Shown piece by piece: positions 1 through 8,521 of a stretch of 36,342 nt of DNA. Both the position numbers and the translations under genes were made by a program. Under the pieces are notes generated by a model. It searched no databases. It saw only the letters and a program-made list of their open reading frames with translations, and was not told the origin of the DNA. The number at the start of each line of letters is the position of its first letter. Within the stretch, counting starts at the first letter, position 1. Source of the DNA: Coxiellaceae bacterium (GTDB taxonomy: Bacteria; Pseudomonadota; Gammaproteobacteria; Comchoanobacterales; Comchoanobacteraceae); assembly GCA_902601155.1 (NCBI GenBank), contig CACKMC010000008.1:1-36342 (forward strand). The letters are read 5' to 3'.

Positions 1-23
1 CTCTACCACTGAGCTATTCCCGC
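1..23 (-). tRNA. tRNA-Gly, 5' part only (cut by window edge)
   Basis: The reverse complement starts GCGGGAATAGCTCAG and continues to the end of the D-arm region, which is how tRNA-Gly(GCC) genes of gammaproteobacteria begin. The anticodon lies outside the window, so the isotype is inferred. A glycine tRNA directly after pgsA is also the order in E. coli (uvrY-uvrC-pgsA-glyW), which supports the call. Confidence 0.75.
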
Positions 24-45
24 CGCTACATAGACATTATTGGGG

Positions 46-597
46 TTACAGATCATTTGTCAAGTAAGTCTTTGCACTTTTTAAATACATCACCATGGAA
101 TAGAGTGTAAAAAGCGTTGCAATATAAAGCAAACTGACACCAAACTTAAAAAATAAATGCTGCAAAGAAAATCCCATGAGCAGTAATGTTAATGCCAATA
201 ATTGCACACCTGTTTTGACCTTCGCAATATATAAGACACGCATCTTCATATGCTGACCAATACAAGCCATCCACTCTCGTAAAGCCAAAATAGTAATTTC
301 TCGCCCCATCATCATGATAATCGGCAAAGTAATCCACGCCGTATGGTAATGCATCACAACCAACAAGCAGGCCGTGACAACAAGAAGCTTGTCGGCAACA
401 GGGTCAAGAAATGCGCCAAACCTACTTGCTTGACCGTATAATCTTGCCAAGTAACCGTCAAGCCAATCTGTGCACGCTGCCAACACAAATACAGCGGTTG
501 CAAAATAAAAGTGATGATGAAAATTGATCAAATAACAAACAATCAATAAAGGTATGAGCATCACCCGAAACCAAGTAAGCTGATTAGGTGTCACCAC
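46..597 (-). CDS. pgsA: CDP-diacylglycerol-glycerol-3-phosphate 3-phosphatidyltransferase
   Basis: Makes phosphatidylglycerophosphate from CDP-diacylglycerol and glycerol-3-phosphate, the committed step to phosphatidylglycerol and cardiolipin in the inner membrane. At 183 residues it matches the usual family length. The CDP-alcohol phosphotransferase signature is complete: D44, D47-G48, A51-R52, G61, D65 and D69 in the DG-AR-G-D-D pattern. Several hydrophobic segments surround it, as expected for a polytopic enzyme. The start is GTG at 597, preceded by AAAGGA at a good distance. It follows uvrC by 52 bases on the same strand and precedes tRNA-Gly, so it is probably read from the letA-uvrC transcript. 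Family assignment is secure; operon membership is inferred. Confidence 0.95.
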   Translation of the reverse strand: MVTPNQLTWFRVMLIPLLIVCYLINFHHHFYFATAVFVLAACTDWLDGYLARLYGQASRFGAFLDPVADKLLVVTACLLVVMHYHTAWITLPIIMMMGREITILALREWMACIGQHMKMRVLYIAKVKTGVQLLALTLLLMGFSLQHLFFKFGVSLLYIATLFTLYSMVMYLKSAKTYLTNDL

Positions 598-649
598 AAT
601 AAATCCTTTGAAATAAGTTTATGTTAACATGAATAGACGCATACACAAG

Positions 650-2437
650 CTAGGTACGAAAAAAATCATAAATCACCGCGGCTAATCGCGGCCCTACCCC
701 CTCTACCTGCTGCAAAGCATCGATGCTCGCCAATTTAACTTGCTTCAAACCACCAAAGTGCGTCAATAAACGTTGCCGCATCGCGGGCCCTACCCCATCA
801 ATACTCTCTAAATCACTACGCAAGCGCTGTTTCACACGGTGATGTCGATGCCAACGACCAGCGTGCTCATGGGCAGCATTGCGAATGCGCTGAAGAAGAT
901 GGCTTAGCGGGTCTGTGGCACTGAGGCTAAACCAAGAAGACCCAGTATAATAACGCTCTTGGCCAGCAAGCCGTTTTGAGCTTTTTGCCATCGCGATAAC
1001 CGTCATAGACAATTGAAGTTCCATCAAAACATCCGATACAACACCCCATTGCCCTTTGCCTCCATCAAGCAGCAAGACTTCAGGCAAGGCTTGGTTATGT
1101 TTCAGACGCCCCAAAAGAAAGCGAGAAACCGTCTCTCGCATCGCATCATAATCATCTCCCTCATTCTTCGTCAGACGATAATGTCGATGGCCACTTTTTA
1201 TCGGGCCTTGACGATCAAATAATACCACAGCACCGACCACCTCTCTGCCAGCCGTATGGCTATTATCAAAACATGCGATGAGATACAGCGTAGATGGAAA
1301 ATAGGTCGATTTTTCTAGCAGGGTCCAAGGCCATTCAGCTATTTGACTTTGTTGCAGTACTTTCTTTTGCGCTTGTTTCATCCATTTTGCCGCCACGCCC
1401 CGCATAGGCTGCTTAATATACATGGCATGCGCACGGTGAACGGATAAAGCACGTGTCACAGATGCCTGATTGGTAATCACCTCTTCAGTCAATAAAACTG
1501 CCGGCCATTGATTACGCGCATGATCAGACAAATACGCTTGACAGATATACTGCTCTAAGACACTGGCTTTGTCACAATCTAAACGATGTTGTAAGCTTTG
1601 ATAATGAGTATGGACAATTTGACCATCACGCACCCACAACACACACACTAACCACGACGTTCCCTGTAAAGACGCCGCAATCACATCACAATGCTTTGAT
1701 TCATCACTACAAATACTGTCGCCATACAATTGATGCAGACCTTGAATCAAGTCACGATAATATGCGGCCTTTTCATAAGCAAGCGCTTTGGCAGCCTCTG
1801 TCATTTTAGCTTGACAAAATGACAGTACTTCTTGTGTTTTACCCAGTAAACAATCCATCGCCATCTGCACATCTTTTTGGTAATCTTTCTGCGCAATATG
1901 ACCAACACAAGGCGCTGAACATCGCTTAATCTGGTATAACATACATGGGCGTATTCGGTTAGCAAACACCCGATCGGTACACGTACGAATTTTAAACAAA
2001 CGCTGCAGAAATAAAATGGATTGTTGAAGTGCATACTGATTGACGTAGGGACCAAAATACCGCCCGGGTAAACGTCGACTACCTCGATGGCGCAAGATAC
2101 AGGGATAAGGATGACGTTCATCACACCGAAGATAAGGATAACTTTTGTCGTCAACACGTAAGAGTATGTTGTATTTTGGACGATGTTTTTTGATTAAATC
2201 GTGTTCAAGTAACAAGGCCTCATCAGGCGACGCTGCCAACCATAGTTTAATGGCATGAATTTGCGAAACCAAACGCTGTGTCTTGATATCTCTTGGCTTA
2301 ATATATTGTGTCAACCTTTGGCGCAACGAGTTAGCTTTTCCCACATATAACAAGGTTTCTTCCACGTCATACATAAGATACACCCCCGCGTCGCGTGGGG
2401 CGTTTTTCGCAAACTCACTGAGATTAAACGGTTTCAC
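650..2437 (-). CDS. uvrC: Excinuclease ABC subunit C
   Basis: The nuclease of UvrABC nucleotide excision repair, making the 3' and 5' incisions around bulky lesions. At 595 residues it is close to E. coli UvrC (610). The N-terminal GIY-YIG nuclease is visible: G18-V19-Y20, Y31-V32-G33, R39 and E78. A Cys-rich stretch (near 165-177) and a UVR segment (about 200-235) follow. The RNase H-like C-terminal nuclease has CFDNSH and LLLDGGKGQ, each with an acidic residue, and the LLQRIRNAAHEHA stretch. Two helix-hairpin-helix repeats close the protein. It starts at GTG 2437 and overlaps the end of letA by 14 bases, so translation is probably coupled. letA-uvrC-pgsA matches the uvrY-uvrC-pgsA order of E. 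coli. Confidence 0.97.
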   Translation of the reverse strand: MKPFNLSEFAKNAPRDAGVYLMYDVEETLLYVGKANSLRQRLTQYIKPRDIKTQRLVSQIHAIKLWLAASPDEALLLEHDLIKKHRPKYNILLRVDDKSYPYLRCDERHPYPCILRHRGSRRLPGRYFGPYVNQYALQQSILFLQRLFKIRTCTDRVFANRIRPCMLYQIKRCSAPCVGHIAQKDYQKDVQMAMDCLLGKTQEVLSFCQAKMTEAAKALAYEKAAYYRDLIQGLHQLYGDSICSDESKHCDVIAASLQGTSWLVCVLWVRDGQIVHTHYQSLQHRLDCDKASVLEQYICQAYLSDHARNQWPAVLLTEEVITNQASVTRALSVHRAHAMYIKQPMRGVAAKWMKQAQKKVLQQSQIAEWPWTLLEKSTYFPSTLYLIACFDNSHTAGREVVGAVVLFDRQGPIKSGHRHYRLTKNEGDDYDAMRETVSRFLLGRLKHNQALPEVLLLDGGKGQWGVVSDVLMELQLSMTVIAMAKSSKRLAGQERYYTGSSWFSLSATDPLSHLLQRIRNAAHEHAGRWHRHHRVKQRLRSDLESIDGVGPAMRQRLLTHFGGLKQVKLASIDALQQVEGVGPRLAAVIYDFFRT

Positions 2438-3083
2438 TTTCCGTCAAAAAGTTATCAAGCACACCATGCCTTACTGCAAGCAAAGCAAGCTCCACATCAT
2501 TATTGATCTGCAGCTTTTCAAATACCCGATAGCGATAACTATTCACCGTCTTAGGACTTAAACAAAGACGATCAGCAATCGCTTGGACCTTTTGACCACG
2601 ACTGATCAACATTACCACTTGCAACTCCCTTTCTGACAACTGATCAAAAGGCGATGCATTGTCATCTGTCAGATGCTTAATAGCAAGTTGACTGGCTATT
2701 TTGGTGCTAATATAACGTTGACCAGCACAAACCGCTTTGATCGCACGATTCACGTCTTTGACAGAAGCATCTTTGGTAAGATAACCGTAGGCACCAGCCT
2801 GTAATAAACGTGAGGGGAAAAGATTATCCTCACAAACAGTGATCACAATAATTTTTAAATTAGGATCAATACGCAACAGACGTTTTGTGGCTTCCAAACC
2901 ATCCATATGCGGCATCTTGATATCCATCAGCACCACATCAGGCACTTCTTGGCGAACTGACTCAATAGCCTCTTCACCCGATTTGAGTTCGGCAATCACC
3001 TCTATATTTATAGATTCTAATACCTGTTTCAACCCTGCTCTGACCAGCTTGTGATCATCAACAATCATCACTTTAATGGACAT
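2424..3083 (-). CDS. letA: GacA/UvrY/LetA-type two-component response regulator
   Basis: Response regulator of the BarA/UvrY (LetS/LetA) type. In relatives it turns on small RNAs that sequester CsrA and so controls virulence or the growth-phase switch. At 219 residues, the receiver domain has D9-D10, the phosphoacceptor D54 in LMDIKMP, T82 and K104. A LuxR/FixJ helix-turn-helix (LSERELQVV through SPKTVNSYR) occupies the C-terminal third. I chose ATG 3083 because CAGGAG sits six bases upstream. The frame is open further upstream, but that part lies inside the tRNA-Ser gene and cannot be native protein. It overlaps uvrC by 14 bases. The sensor kinase is not in this window. The symbol letA follows Legionella usage; uvrY or gacA would be equivalent. 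Confidence 0.93.
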   Translation of the reverse strand: MSIKVMIVDDHKLVRAGLKQVLESINIEVIAELKSGEEAIESVRQEVPDVVLMDIKMPHMDGLEATKRLLRIDPNLKIIVITVCEDNLFPSRLLQAGAYGYLTKDASVKDVNRAIKAVCAGQRYISTKIASQLAIKHLTDDNASPFDQLSERELQVVMLISRGQKVQAIADRLCLSPKTVNSYRYRVFEKLQINNDVELALLAVRHGVLDNFLTESETV

Positions 3084-3116
3084 AAAAGTCTCCTGACTCA
3101 TTATTCTTATCGCAAT

Positions 3117-3204
3117 CGGAGAGACAGGGATTCGAACCCTGGGAGGGGGGGTGCCCCTCAACGGTTTTCAAGACCGCCGCTTTCGACCACTCAGCCATCT
3201 CTCC
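3117..3204 (-). tRNA. tRNA-Ser(UGA)
   Basis: The reverse complement folds as a class II tRNA of 88 nt. The acceptor strands GGAGAGA and TCTCTCC pair, the anticodon loop reads CT-TGA-AA, the variable arm is long and GC-rich, and the T-loop is GGTTCGAATCC. The discriminator is G. The next genomic bases are ATT, so the 3' CCA is not encoded, unlike the tRNA-Val at 5717. It sits directly upstream of letA and was probably once the start of the letA transcript. Confidence 0.95.
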
Positions 3205-3213
3205 TTACCAGTG

Positions 3214-3242
3214 ATTAAATCACAAAGGCTAAGGAATCGCAA
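3214..3242 (-). promoter_or_regulatory. Candidate sigma70 promoter for tRNA-Ser-letA-uvrC-pgsA
   Basis: On the minus strand TTGCGA (3242-3237) and TTTAAT (3219-3214) are separated by 17 bases, which places a start a few bases before the tRNA-Ser 5' end at 3204. The -10 matches the consensus at five of six positions. A 13-base dyad, GTGATT-A-AATCAC on the plus strand (3211-3223), overlaps the -10 and could be an operator. Inferred from sequence only. Confidence 0.5.
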
Positions 3243-3249
3243 CTAGGCA

Positions 3250-3763
3250 CTACGACTTTTTCAAAGGCGTCAACAACAAATGAATTTGTTTTCCCTCTAT
3301 TTTTGGCGCTTGATCTACCGATGCATATTCAACCAAATCATGTAAGAATTTTTGTATCATTTGGAACCCAATATCCTGATGCGCCATTTCACGACCACGA
3401 AAACGTAATGTAATCTTCACTTTATGACCTGATTCTAAAAAAGCAATTGCACGTCGCAACTTGACATCATAATCACCATCACCTGTCATAGGCCGTATTT
3501 TGACTTCTTTGACTCTTTGCTTACTCTGTTTTTTCTGCACTTGTTTTTTTTTGATTCTTAAAACGATAGCGCCCATAATCCATTAATCGGCAAACTGGCA
3601 CAGGTGCGTTGGGGGAGACTTCAACAAGATCCAATGTAGCTTTTTCAGCCAACACCAATCCCTCGGCCACAGTCATATCGCCCAGGGCTTTTCCCTCTTC
3701 ATCAATCACTTTAATGAGTGATGCCACAATTTCCTTGTTAGCTCTTAATTTTTTACTGATAAT
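3250..3763 (-). CDS. infC: Translation initiation factor IF-3, reading frame broken at an A9 run
   Basis: IF-3 binds the 30S subunit and checks start-codon and initiator-tRNA selection. The N-domain (ending DLVEVSPNAPVPVCRLMDYG) and the C-domain (VKEVKIRPMTGDGDY, ITLRFRGREMAHQ, IEGKQIHLLLTP) are both well conserved but lie in different frames. They meet at a run of nine A (coding strand, 3552-3544). Eight A would give one frame of 170 residues, the normal size. The N-domain needs residues upstream of GTG 3727. The frame continues to ATT 3763 or ATC 3760 behind AAGGAG, inside the end of thrS, as with the AUU start of E. coli infC. Either the run is a sequencing error or slippage restores the frame; the intact flanks argue against an old pseudogene. 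rpmI and rplT do not follow. Confidence 0.88.
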
Positions 3764-5685
3764 TGCTCTCCTTTAGTACAATGCGCTTGCAAATACGCTG
3801 TCAGCTGATCAAACGACAAACCACTTAGCTGTTCACCTGCCTGAGTTCGTATCGATACCTCGGCTGATGCCTGCTCACGTGAACCACAAATCACTAACAA
3901 CGGCACACGCTTTAACGTATGCTCACGAATTTTATAACCAATTTTTTCCTGACGCAAGTCAGTCTCTACACGCCACCCACCTTTTTGCAGATGAGCGACC
4001 ACAGATTCCGCATAACTGGCAGTATCTAATGACACATTCATCACAACAAGCTGAACCGGCGCTAACCACAAAGGCAATTTGCCTGCCGTTTCTTCCAACA
4101 AAATAGCCATAAAACGCTCAATCGAACCAAGCATGGCCCGATGCAGCATCACCGGCACTTGCTTGCTACCATCCGAGGCAACATAACTCGCACCTAAACG
4201 CTTGGGCATCGAAAAATCCAGTTGAACCGTACCACATTGCCATAAACGGCCAAGGCAGTCTTTCAAAGAAAAATCGATTTTAGGGCCATAAAAAGCCCCC
4301 TCTCCTGGCAAACATATCCACGGCAACCCTGTCGCATTTAAAGCACGCTCTAACGCCTGCTCAGCATGATCCCAGGTCTCGTCATCCCCCACTCTTTGTG
4401 CGGGACGGGTGGATAAATTTAATTGAAGATCGGTAAAACCAAAATCTTGATAAACACTTTGTGTTTGTTGAATGAAGGCCAAGATCTCCGCTTCAATTGA
4501 TGATTCTTCACAAAAAATATGGCCATCATCTTGTACGAATGAACGCACCCGCATCAAACCATGTAATGCCCCAGAAGGCTCATCACGATGACAGCACCCA
4601 AATTCTGCCAAACGTAGCGGCAATTGATGATGACTCTTTAACCCTTGCTTGAAAACCTGGACATGACAAGGGCAGTTCATCGGCTTAATCGCCGATACTG
4701 CATCATCATTGCGACCTTCTACAATAAATATTTCATCTGAAAACTTATCCCAATGGCCAGATTTTTCCCACAAACTTCGGTTCACTAATTGAGGCGTATG
4801 GATTTCTTGGTACCCAAATGTTCGGTACTTGTCACGAAGATACTGCTGAATCAATTGATACAAAGTCCAACCGTTTGGATGAAAAAAAGGCATGCCTGGC
4901 GCTTCTTCTTGCAAATGAAACAAGTTCATTTGTTGTCCCAATAACCGATGGTCCCTCTTTTTCGCTTCTTCTATGCGCGTCAAATACGCTTTCAAATCTT
5001 CACGTGTCGCCCAAGCCGTACCATAGATACGTTGCAACATGGGCTGACTCTGATCACCTTGCCAATAAGCACCGGATACCTTGGTTAACTTGAACGCTTT
5101 AAGTTGCCCTGTATGTCGAACATGTGGGCCACGGCATAAATCTTGGAAATCACCCTGCGCATAGACAGAGATGACTTCATCATGTGGCAATGCCTCTATA
5201 ATTTTGACTTTAAAGTCTTCACCCATACCCTGAAACTGAGCAATCACATCATTCCGGGGTGACTCATGACGCTTAATGACTAACTTTTCTTTGACCAAGG
5301 CCTTCATCTTCGCTTCGATCGCCGCCAAAGCTTCTTCGTTAAACCCAGGTGGATAATAAAAATCATAATAAAAACCATCTTCAATCACCGGACCAATCGT
5401 TACCTGGGCAGATGGATAGAGCTGTTTCACGGCTTGTGCAAGCAAATGTGCACAAGAATGTCGAATAATTTCGAGCCCTTGTTCACTGCTTGCAGTGATC
5501 ACATCCAATTGACACGACTGATCAACCACATAACTTGCATCCTTGATTTGTCCATCAATTGACACAGCCACCATATCTTGTGCTGCACGTGGCATATATT
5601 CACGGGCAAGTGTTGCTGCAACTTGGCCTACCTCAATCGCATGGGAAACCCCATCGCGCAAAGTTAAACGTAGTGTCTCACTCAT
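3745..5685 (-). CDS. thrS: Threonyl-tRNA synthetase
   Basis: Charges tRNA-Thr in the cytoplasm. At 646 residues it is full length (E. coli 642). The order is a TGS domain (about 1-62), an editing domain with HSCAHLLAQA and DLCRGPH, the class II core with motif 2 (CHRDEPSG) and HGLMRVRSF, and an anticodon-binding domain. The zinc ligands correspond to C338, the His of the HGLMRV motif and the His of PVMLHRA. Next to C338 the motif reads MNCPCH where E. coli has MNCPGH, so there is an extra cysteine at position 340. The start is ATG 5685 with AAGGA upstream. The last 19 bases overlap the probable infC start. The tRNA-Val just upstream likely shares its promoter. Confidence 0.97.
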   Translation of the reverse strand: MSETLRLTLRDGVSHAIEVGQVAATLAREYMPRAAQDMVAVSIDGQIKDASYVVDQSCQLDVITASSEQGLEIIRHSCAHLLAQAVKQLYPSAQVTIGPVIEDGFYYDFYYPPGFNEEALAAIEAKMKALVKEKLVIKRHESPRNDVIAQFQGMGEDFKVKIIEALPHDEVISVYAQGDFQDLCRGPHVRHTGQLKAFKLTKVSGAYWQGDQSQPMLQRIYGTAWATREDLKAYLTRIEEAKKRDHRLLGQQMNLFHLQEEAPGMPFFHPNGWTLYQLIQQYLRDKYRTFGYQEIHTPQLVNRSLWEKSGHWDKFSDEIFIVEGRNDDAVSAIKPMNCPCHVQVFKQGLKSHHQLPLRLAEFGCCHRDEPSGALHGLMRVRSFVQDDGHIFCEESSIEAEILAFIQQTQSVYQDFGFTDLQLNLSTRPAQRVGDDETWDHAEQALERALNATGLPWICLPGEGAFYGPKIDFSLKDCLGRLWQCGTVQLDFSMPKRLGASYVASDGSKQVPVMLHRAMLGSIERFMAILLEETAGKLPLWLAPVQLVVMNVSLDTASYAESVVAHLQKGGWRVETDLRQEKIGYKIREHTLKRVPLLVICGSREQASAEVSIRTQAGEQLSGLSFDQLTAYLQAHCTKGEQLSVKN

Positions 5686-5716
5686 AAAAATTCCTTGAGT
5701 ACAATCAGCAAAGAAA

Positions 5717-5791
5717 TGGTAGGCACGAGTGGGATCGAACCACCGACCACCACCATGTCAAGGTGGTGCTCTACCACTGAGCTACGTGCCT
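5717..5791 (-). tRNA. tRNA-Val(GAC)
   Basis: The reverse complement is a standard 75-nt tRNA. Acceptor AGGCACG pairs with CGTGCCT, the D-loop is AGCTCAGTGGTAGAG, the anticodon loop is TT-GAC-AT on a CACCA stem, the T-loop is GGTTCGATCC, and ACCA is encoded at the 3' end. It lies 31 bases upstream of thrS on the same strand, behind its own promoter. Confidence 0.96.
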
Positions 5792-5805
5792 ACAAAACAT
5801 CACCT

Positions 5806-5835
5806 ACTATAGCAAAAACATCCACATACTTGCAA
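5806..5835 (-). promoter_or_regulatory. Candidate sigma70 promoter for tRNA-Val-thrS-infC
   Basis: The minus strand has TTGCAA (5835-5830) and TATAGT (5811-5806) with an 18-base spacer. The predicted start is within a few bases of the tRNA-Val 5' end at 5791. The -10 matches the consensus at five of six positions. Confidence 0.55.
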
Positions 5836-5939
5836 GACATAAAGTCATCGCATGACAACGGCGTCAGCCATTGACGTTTGCCAGCGAGTCTTTCTAACTT
5901 TATGCTAAGACTATGACTCATCACCAAGGATGCCTTACC

Positions 5940-7500
5940 ATGTTTTCACACGATGTGATAGAAAAAAATGTCGCGCTAAGTCAATCGCAAATATGGTCCA
6001 TGCAAATGGAATATTATCATCGAAAAACAATCAGCGCATGGGAACGCGATGTGCCCTATTTTATTACCAGCAATAATTTTATTGCGGCCCAATATGCACA
6101 AGCATACCTTGCTTTTATGAAGGACCAAAGTCAACAAGCGCATCATGATCCAAGTCAAGCATTTCACATTCTTGAACTCGGCACCGGCACAGGCACTTTT
6201 AGCTTTTACCTCCTGAATCAACTCAATCACTATCAACGTTTATTGGGCTATGATGACCTTAAATGGATCTACATCATGACAGATTTCACCCAAAATAATA
6301 TTGATTTTTGGAAAAAACACCGTCAGCTTGAACCTTTTATTAGGGCAAAACAACTTGATTTTGCTCAGTTTAATTGCATCAAACCTGCACCGATTAAACT
6401 ACAATTACAACAAACCACTATCCATGAAAAAAGTCTCAAAAACCCTTTGTTAGTTTGTGCTAATTATTTAATCGACACCATCCCACATGATGCCTTTTAT
6501 ACCCAGCAAGGCCAATTACATCTTGTTAAAACACATGTCACACAACCCAAAAAAAACAAAAAAAATCAAGATCTTTCTAAAGTAAACATCCGCTTTTCAA
6601 GACACCCAGTCTCCTCGCAACTTTACCCTAATCACCCAGATCGCAATGCTATGCTAGCGTATTACACCACACACTTAAAAAAACAGTCATTTTCTTTTAC
6701 CCACGTCAGGGTTTGACACACTTGACTACCTACACACACTAGCCCCACAGTGCTTCACACTTATCACAGATAAAGGCCATAACAAATTAGCAGATTACGA
6801 AAAACAACAAAGTCTTGATTTAGTGCATCACGGCAGTTTTTCTGTCATGGTCAACTTTCATAGCTTAGGATTATGGCACCAACATCGCCAAGGCAGCGTC
6901 GCCGAGACCTCTCTCTCATCTGGCATACACACCGCCGCTTATCTCAGCTATGGAGAATGGTCCAAAAACCCTCATTTACGTCACTTCATCAACACACAAT
7001 TGAACACACCGAACGTGGCTGATTTTTTCAATCTTTACCACGCCATTGCACGCGACGCCTCTCAACTAACCTTTTCTGCTGTCAGCTCATTACTGAAATT
7101 AAGTCACTACGACCCACACGTATTGGGCACTTTCTTGCCCTACTTTAACCAATATTATGGCAAATTTTCTATCAAAGAGAAAAAAATGACACGCCAAATT
7201 TTTGCCAAAGTCAGTGAACATTATTATGATATATACCAAAAATCAGACCTGCTAAGCCAACTTGGCTCACTCTTCTACACACACCATGAATATTGGTTAG
7301 CCCAGAACTATTTTGAACGGTCGCTGCAATCTAATCCAAAAAAACACGCCACACTCCATGATCTTGGCTTATGCAGTTATTACCTACAACATTATAAAGA
7401 TAGTGTGACGTATTTCGAACGTGCTTTACAACAAGATCCAGCCTGTTACGATACACGTGAGTGGCTCAAGAAATCGCGACACACCCTCAAATTCCAATAG
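5940..7500 (+). pseudogene. SAM-dependent methyltransferase with C-terminal TPR repeats, frameshifted
   Basis: Two adjacent frames form one protein. The first (to 6716) has the class I SAM-binding motif ILELGTGTGTF at about residue 77 and a later ANYLIDTIPHDAF segment, as in the MidA-like/NDUFAF7-related methyltransferases. The second frame reads LITDKGHN soon after the junction, the segment expected next in this family, and ends in two TPR units (near 7261-7480). Dropping one base between 6677 and 6700, where A7 and T4 runs lie, gives a single frame of 519 residues. ATG 5940 has AAGGA upstream and the conserved N-terminus; an earlier ATG at 5913 lacks a ribosome site. The substrate is unknown. 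Either the gene is recently broken, the run is misread, or slippage rescues it. rdgC follows closely. Confidence 0.75.
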
Positions 7501-7509
7501 GAGAACAAT

Positions 7510-8463
7510 ATGTGGTTTACAAAATTCAGTGTACTAGACTACCAAAGTACCCAACCAATATCGTACACACATGTACTCGAGCAACTTGAAAAAACTGAAG
7601 CAACAGCGTGTCCAGACCATGAATGGATGCAAATAGGCTGGGTTTCCCCTTACCCTGAAAGCAGCCCCCATCGCCCGATAGCGCATGCACACCAACGCTA
7701 TATTATGATGCGCCTCAATCTTTCACAACGCCTTCTACCACCGGCAATTATTCAGCAATATACCAAAGAAGCCATTGCCGAAGCACAGTGCAAACAAGAA
7801 GAACCACTCAAAGCCTTTGAAAAAAAACAAATCAAAGAACAAACAGTCAACAAACTACTCCCTCGTGCATTCATTAAAAAAACCACATGCGACCTCTACC
7901 TCGACACCCAACAAAAACGTTTATTCATTGGCAGCACAAGCCAAAGTCTCGTGCAACACTGCCTTGCTTTACTTCGCCATAGCTTACCTGGTTTTACTGC
8001 CGAACCCATTCATTTTGAGACCGCACTCGTTGACCAAATGACGCAATGGCTTCAACAAGAAAAATTACCTGAAGACATCATCATTCATGACCAGTGCTGT
8101 ATCGCCGATTATCCTAATCAACAAAGTAAAAGCACGTTCAAAGGCCAAGACCTCGATGACCCCTATATTTTGAACCATATCCACAGTGAACGAAAAGTGG
8201 TGGAACTTGCCCTAGAATGGCCGGAAAACATGCGTTTCACACTTAAGGAGCCCGGTGTATTTTCAAGAATAAAATACCTCGATGGTTTACAGCATCAAGA
8301 CCAAGATAGCTTAGACCCCCACACCCAATTCATCACCGATTTTACTTTGATGACTGCAAGCCTGACACAGCTATTGAATCGTATCACAGCCAACAGCAAA
8401 CAAGCAGCAACCTCAGACGAACAAGCATCAGAAGAAACTTTGATGGAAACAGAAGTCGCTTGA
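7510..8463 (+). CDS. rdgC: Recombination-associated protein RdgC
   Basis: RdgC forms a ring-shaped dimer around DNA and dampens RecA-driven recombination; it is nucleoid associated. At 317 residues it is slightly longer than E. coli RdgC (303). The N-terminus MWFTKFSVLDY, the early MQIGWVSP segment and the C-terminal ADYPNQQ...STFKGQDLDD and VVELALEWPENMRFTL stretches follow the family pattern. The start ATG 7510 has AGGAGA upstream. The C-terminal tail (after about 290) is polar and probably disordered. It sits ten bases after the methyltransferase-TPR gene, suggesting co-transcription. No terminator was seen before rsfS. Confidence 0.93.
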   Translation: MWFTKFSVLDYQSTQPISYTHVLEQLEKTEATACPDHEWMQIGWVSPYPESSPHRPIAHAHQRYIMMRLNLSQRLLPPAIIQQYTKEAIAEAQCKQEEPLKAFEKKQIKEQTVNKLLPRAFIKKTTCDLYLDTQQKRLFIGSTSQSLVQHCLALLRHSLPGFTAEPIHFETALVDQMTQWLQQEKLPEDIIIHDQCCIADYPNQQSKSTFKGQDLDDPYILNHIHSERKVVELALEWPENMRFTLKEPGVFSRIKYLDGLQHQDQDSLDPHTQFITDFTLMTASLTQLLNRITANSKQAATSDEQASEETLMETEVA

Positions 8464-8521
8464 ACTTGCACACGCCAGCATTCTTTGGCATAGTAAGTCA
8501 CGCAAACGCGGGATAAATAAG

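Noticed and set aside
3084-3161. Longer start for letA
   Set aside because: It would translate the tRNA-Ser gene; ATG 3083 has a good ribosome site.
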